Assembly (NCBI GenBank): GCA_036274075.1
Contig: DASUGK010000013.1
Coordinates: forward strand, 17,507 to 81,506
Origin: CADEED01 sp036274075
Lineage (GTDB): Bacteria; Pseudomonadota; Gammaproteobacteria; Steroidobacterales; Steroidobacteraceae
DNA length: 64,000 bases
Direction: 5' to 3'
Shown: positions 28,682-37,437 of the stretch, one piece after another
Numbering within the stretch: position 1 is the first letter of the stretch
How the letters are laid out: every line of letters starts with the position of its first letter
Notes under the pieces: model-generated
Database searches by the model: none
Seen by the model: only the letters and a program-made list of their open reading frames with translations
Told to the model about the DNA's origin: nothing
Made by a program: the position numbers and the translations under genes

Positions 28682-29278
28682 ATGCAGCACGCCGCACCGC
28701 TGGCCCGGCTAATCGACGCGCTGCGTGCGCTGCCTGGAGTCGGCCCGAAGACCGCCCAGCGCATGGCCTTCCACCTGCTGCAGGGCGGGCGCGACGGCGC
28801 GCGCACCCTGGCGACGGCACTGACCGAAGGGCTCGCGTCCATCCACCGTTGCAGGCGCTGCCGCATGCTCACCGACGGCGAATTGTGTTCGATCTGCGCC
28901 GCGCCCGGCCGCGACACCGCATTGTTGTGCGTGGTCGAATCACCCGCCGACGTAGTCGCGGTGGAGCTCTCGGGCAGTTACCGCGGACGCTATTTCGTGC
29001 TGCATGGGCATCTCTCACCGCTCGACGGCGTCGGGCCCGAGCAGATCGGCGCGCGCGAATTCGAAGCGCTGCTCGACTCGGGCGAGGTGCGCGAAGTCAT
29101 CCTCGCCACCAACCCCACGGTCGAAGGTGAAGCCACCGCGCATTTCCTCGGCGAGCGCGCGGCCGCGCGCAAGATCCAGGCTAGCCGCATCGCGCACGGC
29201 GTGCCCATCGGGGGCGAGCTCGAATACGTGGACGGCGGCACGCTTGCACACGCACTGGCGGGGCGGCACTCGGTCTGA
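28682..29278 (+). CDS. recR: recombination mediator RecR
   Basis: This 198-residue protein has the helix-hairpin-helix (ALRALPGVGPKTAQRMAFHLL), a four-cysteine zinc module (CRRCRMLTDGELCSIC), the Toprim domain (CVVESPADVVAVE) and the closing GGELEYVDGGTL. With RecF/RecO it loads RecA at gaps. It ends the dnaX-ybaB-recR operon and is convergent with rsgA. Confidence 0.95.
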   Translation: MQHAAPLARLIDALRALPGVGPKTAQRMAFHLLQGGRDGARTLATALTEGLASIHRCRRCRMLTDGELCSICAAPGRDTALLCVVESPADVVAVELSGSYRGRYFVLHGHLSPLDGVGPEQIGAREFEALLDSGEVREVILATNPTVEGEATAHFLGERAAARKIQASRIAHGVPIGGELEYVDGGTLAHALAGRHSV

Positions 29279-29320
29279 AGAGACTCGGGCTGGCGATCGT
29301 TGCGCGGCGGTCTCGGGCCG

Positions 29321-30247
29321 TCAGCTCCGCCGATGGCGCGGCCCCGGCCCGCGGGCCTCGACGAGATCCGAATACAGTCGCCGCAGCCGGCGGTAACTCT
29401 CATAACGGCGCGCCGATACTTCGCCGGTTTCCACGGCCTGGATCAACGCGCAGCCCGGCTCCTGCATGTGCCGGCAATCGAGGAACCGGCAGCCCGGGGC
29501 GAGCCGCATGGCCTCGGGGAAGCCCAGCGTTTTCGCATCGAGATGGTCGATGGCCGGCGCGAAATCGCGCACGCCGGGGGAATCGATGAGCGTGCCGCCG
29601 CAACGCAGGGCGTAGGCGCGCGACGCGGTGGTGGTGTGCCGGCCTTCCTCTTCGCGCATGAGCTCGCCGGTCTGCACTTCGGCGTCCGGCAGCAGCGCGC
29701 TGACCAGCGAGGATTTGCCCACGCCCGACTGCCCGACCAGCACGCTCACCGAATTCGCGAGCAGTCCCTCGAGCTCCGCGAGGCCGCTGCCGGACTTCGC
29801 CGAGCAGGCGACGTGGCGATACCCCGCCTTGCCGAAGGCCTCGAGTTCCGCCGCGTCGACGGCATCGCCGAGATCCGCCTTGTTCACCGCGATCGCGCCG
29901 CGCAGTCCCGCGGACGTGGCCGCGCACAGGTAGCGATCGACGATGAAGAAATCCGGCTGCGGCAGCGGCGCGACCACGACGACCAGCTGGGTGATGTTGG
30001 CGACCACGGCTTCGCTGGCGCCGCGCAGGTTCGCTCGTGCGAGCAGGGTGCGACGGGGCAGGACCTCGACGACCAGCACTTCGTCATGCGCGCGATCGAA
30101 CTCGCAGCGCACGCGATCGCCGCAGACGATGTTCAGCTTGCGCCCCGACGGCCGTGCGCGGCGCTGCCCGCCGGCCGCATCGCGCACCAGCAGGTGACGG
30201 CCGAAGGAAGCGATGACTTCCGCGTCGAATTCGTCGGCACTGGTCAT
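29321..30247 (-). CDS. rsgA: small-subunit ribosome assembly GTPase RsgA
   Basis: This 308-residue circularly permuted GTPase has an N-terminal OB fold, G4 NKAD, G1 GQSGVGKSSL, G3 DSPGV and a C-terminal zinc site beginning CRFLDCRHMQEPGC. It checks late maturation of the 30S subunit. It is divergent from orn, a typical gammaproteobacterial arrangement. Confidence 0.95.
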   Translation of the reverse strand: MTSADEFDAEVIASFGRHLLVRDAAGGQRRARPSGRKLNIVCGDRVRCEFDRAHDEVLVVEVLPRRTLLARANLRGASEAVVANITQLVVVVAPLPQPDFFIVDRYLCAATSAGLRGAIAVNKADLGDAVDAAELEAFGKAGYRHVACSAKSGSGLAELEGLLANSVSVLVGQSGVGKSSLVSALLPDAEVQTGELMREEEGRHTTTASRAYALRCGGTLIDSPGVRDFAPAIDHLDAKTLGFPEAMRLAPGCRFLDCRHMQEPGCALIQAVETGEVSARRYESYRRLRRLYSDLVEARGPGPRHRRS

Positions 30248-30271
30248 TCGTGTAGTATCGCGTCATTCCAT

Positions 30272-30829
30272 ATGCCGAGCAGCGACTATCTGGTCTGGAT
30301 AGATCTCGAGATGACGGGACTCAAGCCCGACACCGACGTGATCATCGAAATGGCCACCATCGTCACCGACGCCAACCTCAACACCGTCGCCGAGGGGCCG
30401 GTCATCGCGATCCACCAGCCGGACGAGGTGCTGGACGCCATGGACGACTGGAACAAGCGCACCCACGGCGCCTCCGGGCTGCTCACGCGCGTGCGCGAGA
30501 GCAAGTACACCATGGCCAGCGCCGAGCAACGCACGCTCGAGGTCCTCAGGGTGCTGGTGGAGCCGAATTCCTCGCCGATGTGCGGCAACAGTATCTGCCA
30601 GGACCGCCGTTTCCTCGCGCGCCACATGCCCACGCTCGAGAAGTTCTTCCACTACCGCAACCTCGACGTGAGCACGGTGAAGGAACTGGCGCGCCGCTGG
30701 GCGCCGGGCATCATCCCGGGCTTTTCCAAGCAGGGCACGCACAAGGCGCTGGACGACATCCAGGAATCGATCCGCGAGCTCGCGTACTACCGCCAGCACT
30801 TCTTCGCGCCGGCCTGTTCACGGCCGTGA
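30272..30829 (+). CDS. orn: oligoribonuclease
   Basis: This 185-residue DEDDh 3'-5' exonuclease starts YLVWIDLEMTGLKPDTD (the D and E metal ligands). It has QDRRFLARHMP and ends with the HKALDDIQESI motif. It degrades dinucleotides, including pGpG from cyclic di-GMP breakdown, which is relevant to the cyclase at 4310. The ATG at 30272 is chosen; the longer frame upstream overlaps rsgA. Confidence 0.95.
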   Translation: MPSSDYLVWIDLEMTGLKPDTDVIIEMATIVTDANLNTVAEGPVIAIHQPDEVLDAMDDWNKRTHGASGLLTRVRESKYTMASAEQRTLEVLRVLVEPNSSPMCGNSICQDRRFLARHMPTLEKFFHYRNLDVSTVKELARRWAPGIIPGFSKQGTHKALDDIQESIRELAYYRQHFFAPACSRP

Positions 30830-31797
30830 ACCTGCGTATCCCCGATTTCGCCGACGTGGTGGCCGCGGCCTCGCGCGTGGGACCGCACGTGGTGCGCACG
30901 CCGGTGATGCACTCGGCGGCCTTCGATGCCCGCGCCGGGCGCCAGGTGTTCTTCAAGTGCGAGAACCTGCAGACCGGCGGCGCATTCAAGTACCGCGGCG
31001 CCATGAACGTGATGCTGCAGCTCGACCCCGCGCGCACGCCGCGCGTCATCACGCATTCATCGGGCAACCACGGCAATGCGCTGGCGCTGGCGGCGCGCGC
31101 CCGCGGCATCGAGGCCATCGTGATCGTGCCGCGCGATTCGGCGCGCTCCAAGATCGCGGCGATCCAGGCGGCCGGTGCGCGCGTCGAGCTCTGCGAGCCG
31201 GGCCTGCCGGCGCGTGAAAAACGCCTGGCGGAAATACTGGCGCAGGAACCCGCCGAGCTCGTGCACCCCTTCGACGACGACCGGATCATCGCGGGGCAGG
31301 GCACCGCGGCACTCGAAATGCTGACCGAGGTGTCCGGCCTCGACGTGATCAGCACGCCGGTCGGCGGCGGCGGACTCATCGGCGGTACGGCACTCGCGGC
31401 CAAGGCGATGTCGCCGGGCATCCGCGTGGTCGGCGCCGAGCCGGCACAGGCGGACGATGCCTTCCAGTCCTGGCGCAGCGGCAAGCGCTGCGCAGTAAAC
31501 GCGCCGCAGACCATCGCCGACGGCCTGCGCGGGTCCATCGGCGTGCGCAATTTCGAGCTGCTGCGCAGCCACGTGGACGAAGTCGTGACGGTCGGCGAGG
31601 CGGAAATCGTCGCGGCCATGCGCGTGGTGCTCGACGACTTGAAGCTGCTCATCGAGCCATCCTCGGCCGTGCCGGTGGCCGCGGCACTCGCGGGCCGCCT
31701 GGGTGCCCCGGGCGCGCGCGTTGGCATCGTGCTGTCGGGCGGAAACGTGGACCTGGGGCTCTGCCCCTTCCTGCGAGGCGATTGTCCAGAAACGTAA
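30826..31797 (+). CDS. PLP-dependent serine/threonine dehydratase or racemase
   Basis: This 323-residue fold-type II PLP enzyme has Lys in TGGAFKYRGAMN, the substrate loop SSGNHGNALA, phosphate loop VGGGGLIGG and VLSGGNVDL at the end. Its size without a regulatory ACT domain fits serine racemase, catabolic threonine dehydratase or hydroxyaspartate ammonia-lyase. The substrate cannot be decided from sequence. The GTG start at 30826 overlaps the orn stop (GTGA). Confidence 0.85.
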   Translation: MNLRIPDFADVVAAASRVGPHVVRTPVMHSAAFDARAGRQVFFKCENLQTGGAFKYRGAMNVMLQLDPARTPRVITHSSGNHGNALALAARARGIEAIVIVPRDSARSKIAAIQAAGARVELCEPGLPAREKRLAEILAQEPAELVHPFDDDRIIAGQGTAALEMLTEVSGLDVISTPVGGGGLIGGTALAAKAMSPGIRVVGAEPAQADDAFQSWRSGKRCAVNAPQTIADGLRGSIGVRNFELLRSHVDEVVTVGEAEIVAAMRVVLDDLKLLIEPSSAVPVAAALAGRLGAPGARVGIVLSGGNVDLGLCPFLRGDCPET

Positions 31798-31800
31798 AAA

Positions 31801-31849
31801 ATACTTTACATCCACCTTCCTCGAGATGTAATGTATACCTTACATCTCG
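31801..31849 (+). promoter_or_regulatory. operator-like repeats upstream of membrane protein/XRE pair
   Basis: Arms CGAGATGTAA (31822-31831) and TTACATCTCG (31840-31849) form a perfect 10-bp inverted repeat around TGTATACC. A third half-site, TTTACATC, lies at 31805-31812 and could also serve as a -35 region. The AT-rich block stands out from the GC-rich surroundings. It ends just before a GGAGG ribosome binding site. Autoregulation by the XRE protein of the same operon is the likely role. Confidence 0.6.
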
Positions 31850-31860
31850 GAGGTTCGTGT

Positions 31861-32505
31861 ATGTGGTCATCTCGGCGTATCTGGGCGGTCCTGCTCGGTT
31901 TGGCGGTCGTCTCCTTCATCGGCGACCTTTTCGGCCCTGCCGGGCGCTGGTGGGGCGTGGACATTGGTGCCACGGCGGCGGCGGTGTTCCACCTGGCGCT
32001 GATCGGCTCGGCGATCCTGGTCGGGATCAGGCGACGCGACGTGCTCCCGGAGACCTGGTCATTGGCGGAGGGGAGAGCCTGGTTGGGCCTGGCCTTCATG
32101 ACCATGATCCTGCTGGCCTTCGCCAAGCTGCTCTGGAACCTGTGGCTGCTGCCTGAAGTACCGACGCGTCTGTCAGACGTGCCCGCGGGGCATTTCCTGC
32201 GCGAGCTGGTGCTGATCTACATCGTCTGGCTGGTGATTTCGCAGCTGCTGGGCCGCGGCGCCGGCCCCGTCGAACTCGACGAGCGCGACCTGCGCATGCA
32301 GGTCCGGGCCAACCGCGTGGGCGACTGGGCGCTGATCGCGGCGATTTTCCAGTGCATCATGGTGCTCGCGCTGTTTCCCGCGGTGCTGCTGCAGTGGTGG
32401 CTCGCGCCGCTGATCCTCGCCCACGCGCTGATCGGCTTCCTCATCATCAGGTCGCTGGTGGAACACGTCGCGCTGGTGGCCGGCTACGCGTGGGCGCGGC
32501 GATGA
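31861..32505 (+). CDS. polytopic membrane protein paired with an XRE regulator
   Basis: This 214-residue protein has about six hydrophobic helices (starting IWAVLLGLAVVSFIG, then FHLALIGSAILVG, LGLAFMTMILLAF and three more). A cytoplasmic loop, ELDERDLRMQVRANRVGD, resembles the loop of DUF2178-like proteins that travel with small Cro/CI regulators. The start at 31861 follows GGAGG at a spacing of eight bases. Function is unknown. Confidence 0.75.
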   Translation: MWSSRRIWAVLLGLAVVSFIGDLFGPAGRWWGVDIGATAAAVFHLALIGSAILVGIRRRDVLPETWSLAEGRAWLGLAFMTMILLAFAKLLWNLWLLPEVPTRLSDVPAGHFLRELVLIYIVWLVISQLLGRGAGPVELDERDLRMQVRANRVGDWALIAAIFQCIMVLALFPAVLLQWWLAPLILAHALIGFLIIRSLVEHVALVAGYAWARR

Positions 32506-32717
32506 GCGACGTCGTCATCAGCAACCGGATTCGCGCCCTGCGCCAGGCGCGCGGGGTGACCCAGGAACAGCTGGCGGCGGCGTGCACGGTGACTCGCCAG
32601 ACCATCATCGCGCTCGAAGCGGGCAAGTATTCACCGTCGCTGGAACTCGCATTCAAACTCGCATTCGCACTCGAGCGCAACCTCGAAGACGTTTTTCAAT
32701 GCGAGCAAAAAAAATAG
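32502..32717 (+). CDS. small Cro/CI (XRE) family transcriptional regulator
   Basis: This 71-residue protein is a single helix-turn-helix domain: RIRALRQARGVTQEQLAAA, VTRQTIIALEAGKYSPSLELA and a final helix ending in NLEDVF. This compact form typically represses its own operon together with a membrane protein gene. It overlaps the upstream gene by four bases (ATGA). Confidence 0.9.
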   Translation: MSDVVISNRIRALRQARGVTQEQLAAACTVTRQTIIALEAGKYSPSLELAFKLAFALERNLEDVFQCEQKK

Positions 32718-32798
32718 CGGCGCGCGAACTGCATCACGCCCGATTGGCTTGAGATTTGCGTCTTGAATCATCGTCTTGGTCCGTTATATTCGGGACAG

Positions 32799-33254
32799 AT
32801 GATCAGTGACACGTTATCCATCGTCTCCTGGCGCTCGCGGCCGCGCAGTTTCGTCGCGCTGATGTCGCTGTACGAGAGCAATTACCTGCGGCTCGCGTCG
32901 CTGGCCGGCGACCTGCGCCGCCTGCCGGATACCTGCGTGTCGCGCGTGCCCGACGACTGTGACCTGCGTCTCAGCGTCACCGAGCGATCGCCCTACACGA
33001 CGAGCTTCGATCTCACCTACCTGTTCGCGGCGGAGTCCGGCATCACTACCTACCCGGACATGCGGGTGCGCATCTACCACGATGCGCGGCTGGTCGAGGC
33101 GCAGGAATGGGCGACGCAGCACGACCACGAAGCCCTGCGGCGCCTGCGCGGCGTGGCGGAGCGTGAACTGGATCAGCGTTGGGCCCGCAATACGATGTTA
33201 AATAAGTGGCTGGAGTACTGCATCGATCGCGGCCACGGGTTTCGCGCCTCATGA
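32799..33254 (+). CDS. DUF1249 family protein (YqiB-like)
   Basis: This 151-residue protein has the family start (FVALMSLYESNYLRL), the central SVTERSPYTTSFDLTYLF and the C-terminal NKWLEYCIDRGH. In E. coli the homologue YqiB lies near cpdA. No molecular function is established. The ATG at 32799 is preferred to an in-frame TTG upstream. Confidence 0.85.
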   Translation: MISDTLSIVSWRSRPRSFVALMSLYESNYLRLASLAGDLRRLPDTCVSRVPDDCDLRLSVTERSPYTTSFDLTYLFAAESGITTYPDMRVRIYHDARLVEAQEWATQHDHEALRRLRGVAERELDQRWARNTMLNKWLEYCIDRGHGFRAS

Positions 33255-33275
33255 ACCCGCTCCGCGCAGGGGTCT

Positions 33276-34334
33276 ATGAAAGCGTTGAAGCCGTTCGGCC
33301 TGTTCGGCGGTAACGAATCCACCACTGCAGACACGCCCGAAGACGGGCGTGTCGTCGAGCTTTTCCGCAGCCGGGCCGAACTGCGCAAGCAACACGAAGA
33401 GCTGGGACAGGAGCTGCAGCGCCTGCGCGACCGCCTCAAGCAGCAGGAAGCGGCCACGGTCCGCACCCAGGAAATGTACGCGGCGCTCGAATCGCGCCTC
33501 GAGTCGGCCGACACCGGGCTGTCCACCCTGGTCTTCTATCACCTGCGCGCCTTGTGGGGCGACGGGCGCGAGATCATCGCCGCGCTGGTCCAGGACCTGG
33601 CGGCCAAGCAGGACGAACGCGAGCGCAAGGCCTTCGCGCTCGAGGGCAACCGCCGTCAGTTCCAGTTGCGCAAGGACAGCGAGCAGCAGCTGCGCCAGGC
33701 GGAATCCCAGATCGTCGCCGCGCGCCAGGAGCTCGCGGCGCTGGATGCGCGCATCGCGAAACTCGACAAGTGGTGGCATCGCTGGGAGCGGCCGAAGGTC
33801 GCGGCGCAGCGGCCCGCGCTGCAGGCCGCGCTGGAGGCGGCGGAGCGTGCACTGCAGGGCGCACGTGCGCGCTGCGAGCAGGTCGAGAAGGCCGGCGCGG
33901 GGGATTTTCCCGGCATCTCCGTCGAGGCGAAACGCGCCATCAACATCGCCGCGATTGCCTGCGCCGAAGTGCTGTGCCTGCGCCTGGCACGCACCAACAT
34001 GGTGGCCGCGGCGCGCACCGCGATGTCGCGGCGCGAACCCAGCGAACACTACGGCGATCTCGCCGCCTGCGTGTCCATCATGAGCGACATCGTGAAGGCG
34101 CGTAACCTGCTCAAGCAGCGTGCCGGCCTCACGCAGGAAGTCGCGCAACGCAGCGAACGCCTGCGCGGCTCGGCTACCTACCTCGGTGAATTCGAGACCG
34201 TGCCCATCCCCGAATCGTGCGCGGTGTCGGAAGGCGACGTGCTCGCGCACGGCTCGCAGGGCGTGAGCGCGGCCAAACTACCGAACGTGCTGGCCGAGGA
34301 TACCTGGGACCTGTTCAAGGTCCTGTTGCGTTGA
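33276..34334 (+). CDS. coiled-coil protein of unknown function
   Basis: This 352-residue soluble protein has predicted long coiled coils at about residues 30-80 and 110-200 (repeated Glu/Arg/Gln heptads such as RAELRKQHEELGQELQRL). A more globular helical region lies at about 215-320. There is no signal peptide or transmembrane segment. I do not recognise a domain. Its 3' end overlaps the convergent RND gene by 20 bases. Confidence 0.7.
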   Translation: MKALKPFGLFGGNESTTADTPEDGRVVELFRSRAELRKQHEELGQELQRLRDRLKQQEAATVRTQEMYAALESRLESADTGLSTLVFYHLRALWGDGREIIAALVQDLAAKQDERERKAFALEGNRRQFQLRKDSEQQLRQAESQIVAARQELAALDARIAKLDKWWHRWERPKVAAQRPALQAALEAAERALQGARARCEQVEKAGAGDFPGISVEAKRAINIAAIACAEVLCLRLARTNMVAAARTAMSRREPSEHYGDLAACVSIMSDIVKARNLLKQRAGLTQEVAQRSERLRGSATYLGEFETVPIPESCAVSEGDVLAHGSQGVSAAKLPNVLAEDTWDLFKVLLR

Positions 34335-37300
34335 CCGTTGCCGCCCCGGGCGCCGTCTCCACGACGCGCGTGCGCCGCATGAAGCGCTTGACCCGCTCGG
34401 CGCCATTGTCTATCCACACGTAGAACGCCGGCACCACGAACAGCGACATGACCGCGCCGGCCATCAGCCCGCCCATGATGGAGCGGGCCATGGGCGCGTA
34501 CGATGGCCCGCCACCGCCCACCGCCAGTGAAGCGTCGCCGGCCGCGAGCGGCAGCAGCCCGAGGGAAGCGGTCAGCGTCGTCATGAGGATGGGGCGCAGC
34601 CGGTCCCGGCCGGCCTGCACGATGGCCGCCATGCGTTCCATGCCGGCATTGCGCAACTCGTTGATGTGCGCCACCAGCACGATGCCGATGTTCACCACCA
34701 CGCCGATCAGGATCTGCACGCCGATGAAGGCCATCAGCGTGATCGTGGTGCGCGTGACGAACAGCAGCCAGATCACCCCCACGATGGCCATGAAGATGGA
34801 GGTGATGATGGACATCGGGTACACGGTGCTCTCGAACACCGCGGCCATGACCAGGTAGATCATGGCGATGGCCAGCAGCAGGTTGAACAGCATGGTTTGC
34901 GTGTTCTCGTCCTGCTGGTCGAAGCCCTTGCCGAGTTTCCACGAGTAGCCGGCCGGCAGCTGGTAATTGTTCATGAGCGCCTCGACTTCCTTGCCGACGG
35001 CGTCGAGCGTGGCGTCTTCCTTCACGTTGCCCGTGATCGCCACCGAGGTCAGCCGGTCGAGCCGCTCGATGGAGCGCGGGCCCTTGGCGATGCGGAAATC
35101 GGCGACCGCGGACAGCGGCACGCGCGTGCCGCTGGGCAGGTAGATGGGGAACTCCGCCAGGTTGTCGATGCTCTGGCGGTCGGATTCGCGGAATGCCAGC
35201 CGCAGCGTGAGCTCGCGCTCGGTGCCGCGGAACTCGCGCAGGCGGTCACCGCGCATGCCGGCCGCCACGGCCTGGGCCACGTCGCCCGAGGTCAGGCCGA
35301 GGGCGGCCGCGCGCTGGCGATTCACCACGACCTGCACTTCCTCGTCGCCTTCGCGCGCCTCGGAGCGCACGGCCTCGAGGCCTTTCACGGTCGACATGAC
35401 GCGCGCCACCTCGTCGGCGAGCTCCGCGAGTTTCTCGGTCGACTCGCCGGTGAGCTGCACGCTGAAGCGCTGTCCGCCCATCGAGTTGGCGTCATCCCAC
35501 TTGAAGCTGGGCTTGCCGATGATGATCTCGGGGATGCCTTCCTGCGCCTTGGCGATGAACTCCTGCGCCCTGGGGCCGCCTTCGTCGCGCGGCTTGAGCA
35601 CGACGATCGAGAAGGCCTCGGTCTGGTCGTACACCGAGTAGAAACTCTTGATGCCGAGTTCTTCGCGGCGCGCTTCGAAATGCTTTTCGACCGTGCTCAC
35701 CGCCGCTTCCACGCGGTCGATGGGATGCGAGCCCTTGATGTTGTAACCGAGGAAGACCTGGTTGCCGCCGTCCTGCGCGCCCGGATCGAACTTGAGGAAT
35801 TTTCCGGGGAACATCGAGGAGATGACGATGAGCCCGACGGTGAGCAGCAATACCGCCACCAGCGCGAGCAGCGTCCAGCCGCGGTGATGGATGCTCCAGT
35901 CGAGCGCGCGCGTGTAACGGTCCTGCAGCTTCGAGATCCAGCTCGAGCTGTCGGGCGGCGGCGGCGCGGCGAACCGAGAGGTGGCCATGGGGATCAGGGT
36001 TTGCGCGACGATCAGCGACGCCACCATCGCGACGCAGATCGGGATGGCGGCATGAGTCAGCCAGATCGAGATCTGGTTGTTGGAGCCGAACAGGATGGGC
36101 AGGAACACGACCACGCAGGTGGAAGTGCCGGCCAGGGTCGCCACGCCGACTTCCCTGACGCCCGCGAGTGTCGCGGCTTGCGGGTTGCCGGGATCGAGCT
36201 GGCGGTGGCGGTACACGCTTTCGGTGACCACGACGGCGTTGTCCACCAGCATGCCGATGGCCAGCATCATGCCCATCATCGACATCACGTTGATGGTGAG
36301 CCCGAGGAAGTACATCACCGCCAGCGTGGCCAGCAGCGACAGCGGCACGGCCGCGCTGACGATGAGCGTAGTCGGCCAGTGGCGCAGGAACATGAACAGC
36401 ACGAGGAAGGCGAGGGCGGCGCCGATCAGCCCGGCCTCGGTGAGATCCGCCAGCGAGCTGCGGATGGCTTCGGCCTGGTTGTCGACGATGAACACGGTGA
36501 TGCCCTGCATCTGCGGCAGGGCCTTGTTCTTCTCGATGACGGCCAGCACGTGGTCGACGACTTCGACGACGTTGGCCTGCGTGGACTTGAACACGTCCAG
36601 GCCCACCGCGGGCCGGCCATCGAGATGCCGGCGACGCAGGATCTCGGGACTCACCAGTTCCACGCTGGCCACGTCGCCCACGCGGACATTGCCCCGGATG
36701 GTCAGGTTGCGGATCTCGTCGAGCGAACGGAATTCACCGATCGGACGCACCATGAGCCGTTCGCCGAAGCCGGTGATCTGGCCGGCGCCGACCGAGAAGT
36801 TGCTCTTCTCCAGCAGTTGCACGAGCTGGCGGATGTCGACGCCATGCGCCGCGAGGCGGCCCGGGTCGACCAGGATGCGCACTTCACGCGCCTCGACGCC
36901 CGCCAGTTCCACGCGCGCCACGCCGTCGAGCCGCTCGATGGGCTTCTTGAAGTAGCGATCCAGGAGGTCGTACTGCGAGGAGAGATCCTGGTCCGCCGAG
37001 AAACGCACCGTGAGCATGGGTGAGTCGGCGGTCGACGCCATCCACATCCACATGCGGTCGGCGGTTTTCGGCAGCTGCGAGCGCACCGAGTCGAGTTTGT
37101 TGCGCACCTCGAAGCCGGCGGTGTTGATGTCCGTGCCCCAGGCGAAGCGGATCTCGAAGCGTGCGTCCTGGTCGCTCGACGTCGAGCGGATTTCCTCGAT
37201 GCCGGGCAGCGTGGCGAGCGCATCCTCGATGGGGCGCGTGACCAGCTCCTCGGTCTCCTCGGGCGTCGAGCCGGGATAGGGCACGCCGGCACCCATGAAC

Positions 37301-37428
37301 GGAAAACTCACGTCAGGATATTGCTCGAGCGGCAGCAGCCGCGACGACACCAGGCCGATGACGGCCACCGCGGCGAACACCATGAGCGTGGTGACCGGGC
37401 GGCGCAGCGCGAAGTCGGTGTGCACCAT
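34315..37428 (-). CDS. RND efflux permease, second of tandem pair
   Basis: This 1037-residue inner-membrane pump of the RND superfamily has twelve predicted helices and two large periplasmic loops, of normal length for the family. The N-terminus is FALRRPVTTLMVFAAVAVIG. TM4 carries GMLVDNAVVVTES, with one Asp of the proton relay where AcrB has Asp-Asp. It lies nine bases after the first permease gene. No outer-membrane channel gene is nearby, so a shared TolC is presumed. Confidence 0.92.
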   Translation of the reverse strand: MVHTDFALRRPVTTLMVFAAVAVIGLVSSRLLPLEQYPDVSFPFMGAGVPYPGSTPEETEELVTRPIEDALATLPGIEEIRSTSSDQDARFEIRFAWGTDINTAGFEVRNKLDSVRSQLPKTADRMWMWMASTADSPMLTVRFSADQDLSSQYDLLDRYFKKPIERLDGVARVELAGVEAREVRILVDPGRLAAHGVDIRQLVQLLEKSNFSVGAGQITGFGERLMVRPIGEFRSLDEIRNLTIRGNVRVGDVASVELVSPEILRRRHLDGRPAVGLDVFKSTQANVVEVVDHVLAVIEKNKALPQMQGITVFIVDNQAEAIRSSLADLTEAGLIGAALAFLVLFMFLRHWPTTLIVSAAVPLSLLATLAVMYFLGLTINVMSMMGMMLAIGMLVDNAVVVTESVYRHRQLDPGNPQAATLAGVREVGVATLAGTSTCVVVFLPILFGSNNQISIWLTHAAIPICVAMVASLIVAQTLIPMATSRFAAPPPPDSSSWISKLQDRYTRALDWSIHHRGWTLLALVAVLLLTVGLIVISSMFPGKFLKFDPGAQDGGNQVFLGYNIKGSHPIDRVEAAVSTVEKHFEARREELGIKSFYSVYDQTEAFSIVVLKPRDEGGPRAQEFIAKAQEGIPEIIIGKPSFKWDDANSMGGQRFSVQLTGESTEKLAELADEVARVMSTVKGLEAVRSEAREGDEEVQVVVNRQRAAALGLTSGDVAQAVAAGMRGDRLREFRGTERELTLRLAFRESDRQSIDNLAEFPIYLPSGTRVPLSAVADFRIAKGPRSIERLDRLTSVAITGNVKEDATLDAVGKEVEALMNNYQLPAGYSWKLGKGFDQQDENTQTMLFNLLLAIAMIYLVMAAVFESTVYPMSIITSIFMAIVGVIWLLFVTRTTITLMAFIGVQILIGVVVNIGIVLVAHINELRNAGMERMAAIVQAGRDRLRPILMTTLTASLGLLPLAAGDASLAVGGGGPSYAPMARSIMGGLMAGAVMSLFVVPAFYVWIDNGAERVKRFMRRTRVVETAPGAATVNATGP

Positions 37429-37437
37429 GGCGGTGTC

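Noticed and set aside
34666..37023. 785-codon open frame on the plus strand
   Set aside because: Same cause: antisense of the second RND permease, with low-complexity His/Asp-rich composition.
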